NCBI RefSeq assembly: GCF_964204645.1
Contig: NC_134034.1
Span: 1,116,001-1,176,000 of the forward strand
Source of the DNA: Tubulanus polymorphus
Lineage: Eukaryota > Nemertea > Palaeonemertea > Tubulaniformes > Tubulanidae
Reading direction: 5' to 3'
DNA length: 60,000 nt
The first letter of the stretch is position 1; every line of letters begins with the position of its first letter. Of the stretch, positions 19,425-25,505 are shown one piece after another. The translations under genes were made by a program, and so were the position numbers. The notes beneath the pieces are model-generated. The model did no database searches and was not told where the DNA came from. It worked only from the letters and a program-made list of their open reading frames with translations.

Positions 19425-20698
19425 GGAGAGAGGGAGAGGAGATGATCTCTATAACTGAATAGACAATCAATATTGTTCAATTACGATCGGTTTTTTATAG
19501 AAATAATTCACTACATGTTCAATTACTGAAAACAACACGATCAGTGAGAGGAGGGGGAGGAGGGGAGGGAGGAGGGGAGGCTGGAGGGAGGGGTCAATTC
19601 ATGATTAATACATACAGTGTTTGTAAGGTAATCAAAGGAGTCTTTAGCGAGTTATATCTCATCAGCACCAGTGAATACCAAGTTCTGATTACTTCCTTAC
19701 AACATGCAGATGGATACCGGGCAGACGGACGCCGGGCAGATGGACACCGGACGGATGGACACCGGGCAGACGGACGCCGGGCAGACGGACACCGGGCAGA
19801 TAGACGCAACTTGTCAGTTTTTTTTTTCAATTTAGATTATAATGTTATTTCAATGAACGTACCTTCAACAATGTATCTATCGTATTGGTCGACTCGGTGA
19901 TCGCCGTTTTACTGATTTCCGACGCCTTTTCGATTGAAGCCGTCACGAGATTCGACGCCGATTTCACTGCGATCGTCAACAAGTCATTGTCGAGGCGACC
20001 GAGATTCGAAGCCAATTTCACCGTGGCAACCGTGAACTGAGTGAGAATATCAGTTGCGTATTGTACTGAAGCATCGAGTAACTGTAAATAGAAAATAGAT
20101 GATGTCATAGGGGGATTTATGGAGGCGGACATCTTTTATAAAAGTGTCTATAGACCAAATCACTGAGTAGACAATTTGATGATGTCATAGGGGGATTTAT
20201 GGAGGCGGACATCTTCTTTAAAAAGTGTCTATAGATCAAATCACTGAGTAGACAATTTGATGATGTCATAGGGGGATTTATGGAGGCAGACATCTCTCTT
20301 AGAAGTCCCTACAAATCAAATCACTAGTAGAAAATTTGATGATGTCATAGGGGGATTTATGGAGGCAGACATCTTCTATGCACGTAGATTATTTGATGAT
20401 GTCATAGGGGGATTACATTACCTCATCAGCGATGTTCGTCACCCAGATCAGAGCGGAGCACGTCTGCAACAGATCGACTTCCTCTCGAAGCGTCGCCGGC
20501 GACGACATTGCGCGTAATTTCTCGAGCATCGAGCAGCGTATTTGGGCGCGCGTCGCGACGGCCGCCTGCTCCGTCGACGTCGTCTGCACGCGGTTGAGAA
20601 CGTTTGATACTTGTAGTATTTGTAGCCGAGCGCGGACATTGTCTCCGCTGTTGGCGCTGTTCGACAGTTCGCTGCGTTCGCCGACCGTCTGCTCATAG
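2339..20698 (-). CDS. Polycystin-1-like receptor-channel, 21 exons, 5' incomplete
   Basis: This is the only confident protein gene. The joined exons give 2135 residues plus stop, and all 20 junctions agree in phase. Domains in order (numbered from the first complete codon): REJ/GAIN-type ectodomain ~1-430; GPS ~432-478 with Cys434, 449, 462 and 464 and the cleavage motif H-L|T at 467/468; TM1 ~498-516; PLAT ~525-670; TM2 and TM3 ~704-764; a disordered cytosolic loop ~769-1080; TM4-TM5 ~1103-1152; TM6 ~1244-1262; polycystin (TOP) domain ~1265-1490; TM7-TM11 with pore helix ~1646-1663; coiled coil ~1757-1772; acidic/Ser-rich tail to 2135. Family knowledge: PKD1 proteins are autocleaved at the GPS and pair with PKD2-type subunits through the TOP domain and C-terminal coil, usually at cilia or plasma membrane. 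The coil and long tail favour PKD1 over PKD1L2/L3. Upstream exons (PKD repeats, N-terminus) are not visible. Confidence 0.93.
3040..3268. repeat. Intronic minisatellite, ~30 bp
   Basis: About eight copies of a unit reading gtctggagccaccccttgag then ataatctaca. It fills most of the 298-bp intron between the last two exons. The 'ggagccaccc' core recurs in unrelated arrays at 22.6 and 48.6 kb. Confidence 0.88.
3296..3471 (-). CDS. Polycystin-1-like exon (residues 1858-1917)
   Basis: 58 whole codons plus split codons at both ends. Basic at first (YRQLRVKRML), then Ser/Thr/Pro-rich. Acceptor tttgctcgcag, donor G|gtaagt. Confidence 0.88.
3556..3765. repeat. Intronic minisatellite, ~39 bp
   Basis: Five copies of a unit that starts caactgtggaactggatcc and ends with 'aaacccaca'. 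It nearly fills the intron 3472-3777. The same unit occurs at 35.68-35.88 kb (same strand) and inverted at 39.48-39.89 kb. Confidence 0.9.
3778..4091 (-). CDS. Polycystin-1-like exon (residues 1754-1858), coiled coil
   Basis: AEIEYQVDELLFKMTAI is a short amphipathic heptad segment in the same place as the C-terminal coil of polycystin-1. It is followed by acidic, Gly/Ser-rich sequence. Donor AG|gtgagt splits an Arg codon. Confidence 0.9.
4144..4289. mobile_element. MITE-like foldback element (family M1)
   Basis: About 145 bp with terminal inverted repeats: ccagttccatagtcaggtct at the left and its near complement agtcttgactatggaaccgg at the right. Family members: 29.86-30.0 kb (opposite orientation), 12.02-12.58 kb (expanded) and a partial copy at 25.91-26.0 kb. 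It has no coding capacity. Confidence 0.75.
4300..4560. other. Unrecognised intron sequence
   Basis: Part of intron 4092-4596. A C-run at 4321-4330, then AT-rich DNA. Phrases such as 'ccctgagttttcccgg' and 'gtggcgccaccc' resemble the dispersed repeat at 5.6 kb. Confidence 0.4.
4597..4767 (-). CDS. Polycystin-1-like exon (residues 1697-1753), TM11 end
   Basis: IVAVLTYYLK finishes TM11. A cytosolic segment follows, ending in the acidic DENDDSDEED. Acceptor attgtttag, donor CCG|gttagt, phase 0/0. Confidence 0.9.
4790..4985. repeat. Intronic repeat with CCAAT/ATTGG pairs
   Basis: Four degenerate copies of 'attactgattggctgtgg', three of them followed by an inverted ATTGG (accaat). This gives repeated potential hairpins and many CCAAT-box-like pentamers. 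Confidence 0.7.
5235..5459 (-). CDS. Polycystin-1-like exon (residues 1622-1696), TM10, pore helix, TM11 start
   Basis: 75 codons. TM10 ~1622-1641, pore helix ~1646-1660, then VRSYPFNDG, then TM11 from ~1679. Aligned with the family, the PKD2 filter Leu-Gly-Asp falls on Val1661-Arg1662-Ser1663, so no acidic residue lines this position. Confidence 0.94.
5555..5805. repeat. Dispersed repeat D1, copy 1
   Basis: Contains 'gactattccctgacatacac', 'tgatctgctaagaatccaat' and 'ttgattttacacatgatctc'. Two further copies lie back to back at 56.85-57.2 kb. It ends near 'gtggcgccaccc'. No TIR was found. Confidence 0.75.
5815..6010. repeat. Scattered CTGTGGAACTGG-core copies
   Basis: Degenerate pieces (aaccgtggaactgtatctag, aactgtggaactgggtccag) among direct and inverted 'gagttaactc'-type words in intron 5460-6061. 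It looks like the remains of an array of the 20-bp family. Confidence 0.55.
6062..6196 (-). CDS. Polycystin-1-like exon (residues 1577-1621), TM9
   Basis: 45 codons, phase 0/0. TM9 (TLVGLLILLLCVQFLKLL) is followed by the basic linker RFFTIYRKARTEILLFA, like the S4-S5 linker of the TRPP/polycystin fold. It was found by reading around the acceptor tctatttacag. Confidence 0.92.
6235..6560. repeat. Intronic minisatellite, ~58 bp (family R4)
   Basis: Five or six copies of a unit containing tagactgggtatcaaagtta and cctagggataaatccttaac. It includes a palindrome around CCTAGG. An inverted array of the same family is at 25.05-25.5 kb. Confidence 0.9.
6707..6958 (-). CDS. Polycystin-1-like exon (residues 1493-1576), TM7-TM8
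   Basis: 84 codons. LLFIAVTLYLIHDFVY forms TM7; a Ser/Thr loop leads to WTEVSFLIVAVGYILCFI, TM8. Acceptor ttaattatag, donor CTG|gtaagt. Confidence 0.93.
6959..7253. other. Intron with degenerate 'tagaccagttttagctt' copies
   Basis: Two or three diverged units resembling the 40-bp array at 44.8-46.5 kb (ttttatagaccagttttagc at about 7120-7140) next to AT-rich DNA. Confidence 0.5.
7254..7766 (-). CDS. Polycystin-1-like exon (residues 1322-1492), TOP domain
   Basis: 171 codons, phase 0/0. The core of the polycystin domain is present: HIRQLRV near the start, YDVILN in the middle, then DWIDRQTRAVVVEFTIYNP and a hydrophobic end toward the next TM. This domain mediates PKD1-PKD2 assembly in the family. 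Confidence 0.97.
7767..8127. other. AT-rich intron
   Basis: Degenerate repeats of 'atgcaaattaattg' type words (octamer-like ATGCAAAT occurs), then unique AT-rich DNA. No element was recognised. Confidence 0.5.
8128..8362 (-). CDS. Polycystin-1-like exon (residues 1243-1321), TM6 and start of TOP domain
   Basis: DAVSIIGTLILLLVIAN is TM6. Then come the first helices of the extracellular polycystin domain, with 'FTSIRRINDWWTWSRTDLIN', which matches the F..I....W.W pattern of polycystins. Acceptor tgtatttcag, donor GAG|gtgagt. Confidence 0.95.
8401..8925. repeat. Intronic minisatellite, ~77 bp (family R5, copy 1)
   Basis: About seven units, each with gtggcaagtgaggatccacc then 'aggtgtcgctagtg', 'cagtaggacatcaactac' and 'gaggattccactt'. 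The junction between units is a hairpin (ggattccacttg / caagtgaggatcc). Each unit carries a CTCF-like word, CCACCAGGTGTCGCTAG. It fills the intron almost to the donor. Confidence 0.95.
8932..9203 (-). CDS. Polycystin-1-like exon (residues 1153-1243), cytosolic linker
   Basis: 90 codons plus two bases. Basic and charged, rich in Arg/Lys/Glu, between TM5 and TM6. It ends LNMFW, with the Trp codon split TG|G. Donor TG|gtacgt. The intron array on its 3' side starts about 10 nt after this donor. Confidence 0.9.
9300..9570. repeat. Intronic minisatellite, ~80 bp (family R6, copy 1)
   Basis: Three or four units with 'tgtctgcctccataaatccc', 'ccctatgacatcatcaaatt' and 'ctactagtgatttgatctat'. The CRE-like word TGACATCA occurs in each. 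R6 arrays recur at 11.0, 18.1, 20.1, 21.9 and 38.4 kb. Confidence 0.92.
9675..9877 (-). CDS. Polycystin-1-like exon (residues 1085-1152), TM4-TM5
   Basis: LPYWCRYVAWAMCFLVIV opens TM4, and FGPTKSLMWLQSLFFSLMV is the short loop and start of TM5. Both are strongly conserved in PKD1 family proteins. Acceptor tatatttcag, donor CTG|gtgagc. Confidence 0.95.
10008..10956 (-). CDS. Polycystin-1-like exon (residues 769-1085), long cytosolic loop
   Basis: A single 949-nt exon between acceptor gattatttcag and donor A|gtaagt. It encodes a low-complexity loop between TM3 and TM4. The loop is acidic near its start (EDDED), then Ser/Thr-rich with two PPIGEE copies, then Pro-rich (PPAPPTPPQA) and Ser/Arg-rich. 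No folded domain was recognised. PKD1 proteins have a loop here, but this one is long. Confidence 0.88.
10990..11560. repeat. Intronic minisatellite R6, copy 2
   Basis: Seven units in the same orientation as copy 1. The first unit carries a full CRE palindrome TGACGTCA (about 11029-11036); the others have TGACATCA. Confidence 0.94.
11646..11939 (-). CDS. Polycystin-1-like exon (residues 671-768), TM2-TM3
   Basis: 98 codons, phase 0/0. A linker with the family-typical basic 'RPTYSRFLRTERITCCLALL' leads into TM2 (~704-722), then an outer loop and TM3 (~740-764). Confidence 0.93.
12020..12582. mobile_element. M1 MITE with an internally amplified ~55-bp minisatellite
   Basis: The ends match the M1 termini (ggtcggttcatagtcagggc left; 'actttaagactttag' and 'ggctccc' right). 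Inside, about eight or nine tandem copies of a unit containing ttaagaccagtttaagctca and ttagttctata. That unit occurs once in the simple M1 copies at 4.2 and 29.9 kb. Confidence 0.82.
12658..12874 (-). CDS. Polycystin-1-like exon (residues 598-670), end of PLAT
   Basis: Second half of PLAT: 'VHRVQIWHNNQGNDPSWYI' then 'IIVRDCNTG', matching the RIWHDNSG / WYLSRVVVRD pattern of PKD1 proteins. Donor AAG|gtgcgc. The joined PLAT domain is complete across the 1.6-kb intron. Confidence 0.95.
12945..13240. repeat. Intronic minisatellite, ~50 bp
   Basis: Five or six copies of a unit with tctcttagtttttgaaaatg and 'ctcatagaattgagt' and 'aaacgtcacta'. Found only here. Confidence 0.9.
13245..14088. other. 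Mostly unique intron sequence
   Basis: A CpG-rich start (cgtccgtctgcctg), AT-rich middle and a small duplication at about 13722-13790 (ggtggaatcctaccacttcc / gtggaatccttccgcttcc), which is also partly palindromic. No gene was recognised. Confidence 0.45.
14089..14376. mobile_element. piggyBac-like MITE
   Basis: The right end reads gcactgaaaggg followed by TTAA. The left end is ccctttcagtgc, preceded by TAAA where TTAA would be expected. A 28-bp subterminal inverted repeat lies at 14189-14216 and 14342-14369 (agtgcgtctacaccgc and its complement). CCC termini with a TTAA target are typical of piggyBac. It has no transposase; it is a non-autonomous remnant. Confidence 0.72.
14511..14831 (-). 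CDS. Polycystin-1-like exon (residues 491-598), TM1 and start of PLAT
   Basis: Acceptor gaaatttcag, donor AT|gtaagt. TM1 is the hydrophobic run VTVALVAAILVVYVICVTI. A basic linker follows, then the first half of a PLAT/LH2 beta-sandwich ('CYHIAIETGFRQGAGTSAKV' onward), which in this family binds lipids and calcium on the cytosolic side. Confidence 0.95.
14832..15450. other. AT-rich intron
   Basis: Runs of A/T with repeated 'aaaatttatttc'-type words. No element or gene was recognised. Confidence 0.5.
15451..15733 (-). CDS. Polycystin-1-like exon (residues 397-491), GPS
   Basis: Contains the complete GPS. Trp437 follows the first Cys (434), then Cys449 and the Cys462-Ser-Cys464 pair, then AHLTSFGG with the scissile Leu467-Thr468. 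All residues needed for autoproteolysis are present, so a cleaved two-chain receptor is likely. It ends just before TM1. Confidence 0.95.
15784..16080. repeat. Dispersed repeat D2 ('gagacttaagataaaaccgg'), copy 1
   Basis: Five degenerate units of ~55 bp with 'cagttccacagttgagactt', 'aagataaaaccgggctaagc' and 'tcatttyagtc'. It includes ccagttccacagttg, the complement of the CTGTGGAACTGG core. Other copies: 27.7, 29.75, 34.3 and 59.35 kb. Confidence 0.8.
16425..16850. mobile_element. Large inverted repeat with hammerhead-like cores
   Basis: Two arms of ~165 bp (16425-16590 and 16680-16850) are near-perfect complements, separated by ~90 bp. Each arm carries CTGATGA, then a 7-bp stem ggctaac/gttagcc with a 4-nt loop, then GAAAC-GTC. 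In the right arm CTGATGA is at 16746-16752 and GAAAC at 16772-16776. In the left arm both lie on the minus strand at 16515-16521 and 16491-16495. This is the hammerhead core layout known from Penelope-like elements. No reverse transcriptase was seen. Confidence 0.75.
16851..17081. other. Intron sequence with two CTCF-like words
   Basis: 'ccaatagagggcgttacg' at about 16901 and 'cccaccagatggagtt' at about 16943. Otherwise unique. Confidence 0.4.
17082..17182 (-). CDS. Polycystin-1-like short exon (residues 363-397)
   Basis: A 101-nt exon between acceptor gtattttag and donor G|gtaagt. It joins in phase at both sides (AA|T gives Asn; G|AA gives Glu). It encodes a Lys-rich beta segment ending in an N-glycosylation sequon (NFT). 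It was picked by phase match as well as by reading. Confidence 0.8.
17405..17823. promoter_or_regulatory. Cluster of CTCF-like motifs in an intron
   Basis: At least six words close to the bilaterian CTCF core (CCACNAGGGGGCGC): near 17566, 17620, 17682, 17743, 17777 (all the same strand, gacaccagggggctct or close) and 17806-17823 (the complement of cccaccaggtggcgtta), plus 'tagcgccacctag' at 17411. Spacing is ~35-65 bp, and the sequence between them has diverged. Binding is inferred only from the motif. Confidence 0.5.
17838..18112 (-). CDS. Polycystin-1-like exon (residues 272-363), GAIN region
   Basis: Acceptor gtctttag, donor AA|gtaagt (phase 2). It reads as beta-strand ectodomain sequence: 'SLNLYDCRGDRLNITDL' followed by 'IAIHLPRI', as in the region about 130 residues before the GPS of PKD1 family members. 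Its 3' intron starts inside a cluster of CTCF-like motifs. Confidence 0.85.
18142..18350. repeat. Intronic minisatellite R6, copy 3
   Basis: Three units, same orientation as copies 1 and 2, with TGACATCA in each. Confidence 0.9.
18439..18756 (-). CDS. Polycystin-1-like exon (residues 166-271)
   Basis: Acceptor tctcattttag, 106 codons, phase 0/0. The donor is taken as GAA|gtcagt because only that site keeps phase with the next exon; it is a weaker site than the others in the gene. The sequence contains 'YFNLPGSIQSVLSD', typical of the beta-rich GAIN part of PKD1 proteins. Confidence 0.78.
18757..19862. other. Intron with microsatellites and a 15-16 bp array
   Basis: Degenerate repeats of 'gctgtgaaaggagagt' at 18890-19095; (GT)n at 19097-19128; CT tracts at 19200-19300; (GA)n at 19390-19440; G/A-rich at 19540-19590. 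An array of 'cagacggacaccggg' units, about seven copies, lies at 19705-19808. No exon was seen. Confidence 0.75.
19863..20081 (-). CDS. Polycystin-1-like exon (residues 93-165)
   Basis: Acceptor ctatttacag, donor AAG|gtacgt, 73 codons, phase 0 at both ends. Helical ectodomain sequence with repeated TxxxxASxL spacing (for example VKLASNLGRL and VKSASNLVTA), like the helices before a GAIN domain. It has Ser/Thr-rich stretches and no Cys. Confidence 0.8.
20095..20415. repeat. Intronic minisatellite R6, copy 4 (inverted)
   Basis: Four to five units in the opposite orientation (gatgatgtcatagggggatt). With a few flanking bases they make up the whole 340-bp intron. The array starts 8 nt after the donor of the first visible exon and ends ~13 nt before the next acceptor. 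Confidence 0.94.
20422..20698 (-). CDS. Polycystin-1-like exon (residues 1-92), REJ-type region
   Basis: Acceptor gatattttgcag, then a split codon (one base) and 92 codons to GAG|gtaatg. Alpha-helical, Ala/Arg/Gln-rich ectodomain sequence (EQTVGERSELSNSANSGDN early on). It matches the helical part of REJ/GAIN regions in position rather than by a sharp motif. The next exon upstream must end in phase 2; none was found. Confidence 0.75.
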
Positions 20699-21917
20699 CT
20701 GCAAAATATCGAGAGAAAAATGATTTCGTGATTTGTCGAATTGAATGATGATTTTAGACGAGAGAGTTTCCTCTTGAGGTCCTTGTAAATACTTCAAATG
20801 TCAGGCTCCTTAGTTGTGCAAATTTAGATACAGATATAGAGAGGATGTTCTGCCAGTCAGAAATCAAACCCTCCCCCCATCTCCAGCAGCCAGAGATAAC
20901 GATATTCTACTAAACATTAAAACCACTGTTAATGGTTTAGAGCGCGCTCATGTTTCCTCAAATCAGTGTCAAATCAGCTCAACGCGCTCATGCTACAGTT
21001 CAGGGTTTCAAGTTTTCAAAAATATTTATGTCCGATCGTGCCTACCCCCCTAATCACTGAAATACTAGATCTACCTCGAGCCTACTGCTCAGATCCTGCT
21101 CAGATCTACCGATATATTATTACCACACAATTCAAAAACTCTGGAACCGGTTTTGCAGACTGGTATTACCTTTAACCCGGAGGCTAACTCAATTAATAAT
21201 GAATTGAATTAGCCCGCAGGTTAAAGGTAATAATACCAGTCTACGAAATACGAACTTTTTTCAAAAACCTACCAAGCATTTTATAATCCAAATAGATCGG
21301 CAAAAAGATTTTTACGAAATTATTCTGAAGTGCTATTTCACTGATACTCCATTGAATGCTGCTGATGATACTGATATAAAACCACTGTATGCACATATAC
21401 AGCAGTTATTGCACCATCAGTAACATGTTCGAACATGTTCAAACTTGTTGATGCAAAAAGCGCGAGAAAGGCCGAAGCAATTAACTGCTTACATAGCCAG
21501 GCACGCAGGGTGGGTGGAGAGTGGGAGGTGTGAGTGGAGGCACGGTGGGTGGGTGGAGAGTGGGAGGTATGAGTGGAGAGAGGAGGAAGAGGTACTGACA
21601 GTCAGAGAGAGAGAGAGAGGAGAGAGTGAAGAGAACGCCAAAAAATTCCGTATCTCGAATATTTTTTCGTGATTATCGATTAAGGTAAATAATCTAGTGC
21701 TGGTATCGGGAGGGGGAGGGGGTAATGGGGGATGAGGGGGTTAACGCCTTCAGTTATTTTATCACTACAGAGTTTATTGATCATCGATATTCTGCTATCC
21801 CCCGCAGGCTAAACGTACCCATCATTGACAGTTCAACTAACGCACAACTATTCCAATGTCAATGAATGCTACAGATCACATACAGTACTGAAGAGACTGA
21901 CCTGAATTAATCAAATC
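20699..21917. other. No gene seen; foldback at 21155-21246
   Basis: Expected to hold upstream exons, but no open frame with good splice sites of the required phase was found. Unique DNA, a G/A stretch with a 'gtgggtggagagtgggaggt' duplication at 21505-21570 and (GA)n at 21605-21625. Confidence 0.45.
21155..21246. repeat. Foldback hairpin, arms ~40 bp
   Basis: cagactggtattacctttaa and its complement face each other across a short AT loop, with a few bulges. It is a MITE remnant or a hairpin-RNA-like structure. No second copy was seen in the window. Confidence 0.75.
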
Positions 21918-22255
21918 TTCAATTTGATGATGTCATAGGGGGATTTATGGATGTAGTCATCTATTCTAGAAGTGTCTATAGATCAAATCACTAGTAGAAA
22001 ATTTGATGATGTCATAGGGGGATTTATGGAGGTAGCCATCTATTCTAGAAGTGTCTATAGATCAAATCACTAGTAGAAAATTTGATGATGTCATAGGGGG
22101 ATTTATGGAGGCAGACATCTATTCTAGAAGTGTCTACAGATCAAATCACTAGTAGAAAATTTGATGATGTCATAGGAGGATTTATAGAGGCAGACGTCCT
22201 TCCTGCAGATAAAATCGCTCGACTATCTGATGATGTCATAGGGGGATTTATGAAC
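21918..22255. repeat. Minisatellite R6, copy 5 (inverted)
   Basis: Four to five units with gatgatgtcatagggggatt and 'tctagaagtgtctatagatc', same orientation as copy 4. Confidence 0.93.
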
Positions 22256-22556
22256 GACATATTTTCAGGATGGATGAATTTTTTGCCTCGATCACCCGAA
22301 CGCAGCGCTCGGTTTTTATCAAAGACAAGTCACGCGGAAAATGTCGGAAAATGCATTCGCTTCTTTTTAATCCACATCGACGCGAAACGAGCGGAAAAAA
22401 TCTTATTTATACGACGAGCAGAAATATTGTTGGTATGCGAAACAGGCGAGCGATGTTTATACAGCTAAATTACTTCATAGGGGGGCAGACGCGTGTCAAA
22501 CAGCGCCATCTACATTAATTACCTACACACGAAAATTTTCTAAATATTCGTGATCT
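22256..22556. other. Unique, moderately CpG-rich sequence
   Basis: CG-containing words are frequent and a CTCF-like 'acagcgccatctaca' lies at about 22500. An open frame runs on the plus strand but has no recognisable domain. No gene call. Confidence 0.35.
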
Positions 22557-22810
22557 TGGAACCACCCACAGAAGAAAGGGATACTCCTAATACCGCGATT
22601 CGGGATTCTTGGAGCCACCCGCTAAAGAAAGGAATGACTCCTAATATCGTAGTTTGGGTATTACTGGAACCACCCGCTAGACAATGCGATGATGCCTCGA
22701 AATACTTTATTTTGAATATTCTTTGATCGTCATGGAGTCATCCGCTAATGAAAGGGATGACTCCTAATACAATGATTTGGATATTCTCAGAGCCACCCAC
22801 TACAGCTACA
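22557..22810. repeat. Degenerate ~60-bp repeats ('ggagccaccc')
   Basis: Four diverged units with 'gaaagggatgactcctaata' and 'ttggagccacccgctaga'. Similar words form the array at 48.6 kb. Confidence 0.65.
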
Positions 22811-22849
22811 TTCAATCAAAGCTAACAACATTATTATTCTCGATTTAGA

Positions 22850-23240
22850 AACATTAAGCAGCCGCAGCAGTGTGCGTCTGCTGCAGCAGTGTGCGTCTGC
22901 TGCAGCGGCTGTAGCAGACGGATTCAGAGAACTGAATATGAACATCGATTATTTCTGCAGCACCTGCGATTATTTCATTGTTTTTTACCGCGCGAACACC
23001 TCGGTCTCCTGCGATGCATAGTTTCACGGGTGGGCTGCGGTAATTACACGTACCACCCTGGTGGTTCACGCGGGAACCCCCTCCCCCAGAGAGAATTCTA
23101 TATTCACTGATTACCTCATCTATCGCTGCAATCGCAGCCTATAAATGGGTATACGGCTAATATTTGTTATCAGTGACTAATCATGATTTCAATGAATTGT
23201 TGAAGTCCATATTTGGGGTAAATCTAAACTCATAGATTTT
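22850..23240. other. GC-rich unique stretch, no confident gene
   Basis: 'gcagcagtgtgcgtctgctg' is duplicated at about 22863-22900. A short minus-strand open frame was considered and rejected as a polycystin exon. Confidence 0.4.
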
Positions 23241-23242
23241 AG

Positions 23243-23605
23243 ATCTCTCTCCCACTCTCCTCTCCCTCTCCCTCTCCCTCTCCCTCTCCCCCTCCCCTCC
23301 CCTCCCCTCCCCTCCCCTCCCCTCCCCTCCCCCTCCCCCTCCCTCTCCGTCTCTCTCTCACTTTCTCTCTCTCCTCTCCCTGCTCTCTACCTCACACTTC
23401 TACTCTCCTCAATCTCTGCCTCTCCCTCCTCTCATATCTCATTCTCTCCCCTCTCCCTCTCCCTCCTCTCATATCTCAATCTCTCCCCCTCTCCCTCTCC
23501 CTCCTCTCATATCTCAATCTCTCCCCCTCTCCCTCTCCCTCCTCTCATATCTCATTCTCTCCCCTTGTCTGTCTCATCTCTCTCTCTGTTCTCTATTTAG
23601 ACATG
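23243..23605. repeat. Pyrimidine (CT/CCT) tract
   Basis: Polypyrimidine on the plus strand, partly a 45-50 bp repeat ending 'ctcatatctcaatctctccc', three or four copies. Confidence 0.9.
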
Positions 23606-23719
23606 AACTCATCATCAGTTATTTCCGGGTTCACGCTCTGAACCTGATAAAAACACCTGCTATTGTTTACATATGATTAACACTTGTTTGTATACATTCA
23701 CATGTACAGGTAATACTTG

Positions 23720-24150
23720 TAGGTAGACAGAACCTATCGACTATGTAGTGAGGTACTGTGAGGTACAGTGAGGGACTAGGAGCAGATAATAACTGAGACT
23801 GAACCTATCAACTATAGTGAGGTACCGTGAGAGGGTAATACCCGAGGCTGAACCTCTATCAACTATAGTGAGGTACAGTGAGGTACTGTGAGGGACTAGG
23901 AGCAGGTAATACCTGAGACTGAACCTATCAACTATAGTGAGGTACCGTGAGAGGGTAATACCCGAGGCTGAACCTCTATCAACTATAGTGAGGTACAGTG
24001 AGGTACTGTGAGGGGCTAGGAACAGGTAATACCTGAGACTGAACCTATCAACTATGTAGTGAGGTACAGTGAGGTACTGTGAGGGGGTTATACCTGACTG
24101 AACCTATATCAACCGTGAGGTACAGTGAGGGGCTGTGAGGGGCTATGGTT
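23720..24150. repeat. Minisatellite, compound 50-110 bp
   Basis: Units with 'tatcaactatagtgaggtac', 'cgtgagagggtaatacc' and 'gaggctgaacct', arranged as longer blocks; five or six blocks. Confidence 0.85.
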
Positions 24151-24154
24151 CACA

Positions 24155-25045
24155 GTCAGTAAATTCCTATTGAGTCATGTTTATTCATAAATAACATTAT
24201 AAGAATACTTCAAATTCTCTGTCTCTCATTCTCAATCTCATGCAGGGTAACCGAGTAATTTCTGGGAGTGACTTAAAAGTTATATAAGTATTGACCAAAA
24301 ATTGACAATGTGGCATCGATTTTTGAGCATAATTAGCCTTCATGTAGTTTAGTGATCAAATGTTTGAACCGATGGCATTGAATTCCGAACGAAATTTCAT
24401 CCATGGCATTAGAGTTTGACCAAAATTTATGCATGGCATTTTGATACATAAAATAGCTGCGCGTGCAGTGGCGCCGTGTTCCATGGCAACATAATTCTAA
24501 TACCAACACTTTCCACGATGATGGAACTGACTGCATTTGGTGGATAAAAAATTCAATCTTCCATCATAATAACTAATATATACCCATCCCTGCATAAACT
24601 ACCCCCATATTCGCTAGTTTTCAATGAAAATTGATCGGTCTTGTGAGATCGCCAGCAAACCTACGGTAATATCACCGCGTCCTTCCTAGCGGTTGAAAAA
24701 TATCGAGAAATTTCCCCTACCAAATGCCCCCCTAACCCCCGGAATCGCGTAAACTCATTCCGAAAATAACTGCAACGTCCTTTTCTTAGCGATGACGCAT
24801 AGAAATTCTAAGCCTATAACCTTTGATAGCGAACCCCCGGCAACAAGTGGAGACTTTTAAAACGGAAATTCCAAACTGACGTCTGCGACCTGCATATCAA
24901 CATAATACATCAAACCATCATTGAATGGAATAGAAAAAAAGAAAACAAGTTTTTACTGATATCGATATATAATGAAAGATCTTTTCAACAAAATACATGT
25001 AAACCCAAAACCATAACTTGTACTTCTAACTATATTACCTTGGGA
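24155..25045. other. Unique AT-rich sequence, nothing recognised
   Basis: Repeated word 'atggcatt' at about 24360-24440. No exon, RNA gene or element was identified. Confidence 0.4.
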
Positions 25046-25505
25046 TTTACCCCTAGATAACCAGATGAACCTTGATACCCAGTCTATAAAACCAGGCCCA
25101 GGTTAAGGATTTGTCCCTTGGGATAACTTTGATACCCAGTCTTAGAAACCAGGCCAGGTTAAGGATTTATCCCTTAGGATAACTCTGATACCCAGTCTAT
25201 AAAACCAGGTCCATGTTGAGGATTTATCCCTAGGGATAACATTGATACCCAGTCTTAGAAACCAGGCCAGGTTAAGGATTTATCCCTTAGGATAACTCTG
25301 ATACCCAGTCTATAAAACCAGGTCCATGTTGAGGATTTATCCCTAGGGATAACTTTGATACCCAGTCTATAAAACCAGGTCCATGTTGAGGATTTATCCC
25401 TAGGGATAACTTTGATACCCAGTCTATAAAACCAGGTCCATGTTGAGGATTTATCCCTAGGGATAACTTTGATACCCAGTCTATAAAACCAGGTCCAGGT
25501 AAAAT
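25045..25505. repeat. Minisatellite R4, copy 2 (inverted)
   Basis: Seven or eight units of ~58-60 bp containing ttatccctagggataacttt and 'gatacccagtctataaaacc'. The word TTATCCCTAGGGATAA is a perfect 16-bp palindrome. Confidence 0.93.

Noticed and set aside
22854-23069. Minus-strand open frame as the missing upstream polycystin exon
   Set aside because: It lacks REJ/GAIN-like sequence, ends in a GCAGAC repeat, and its only good nearby donor is phase 0, not the required phase 2.
25045-25505. TAGGGATAA words resembling the I-SceI homing site
   Set aside because: They are part of the R4 palindrome. The full 18-bp site is not present and no endonuclease gene is nearby.
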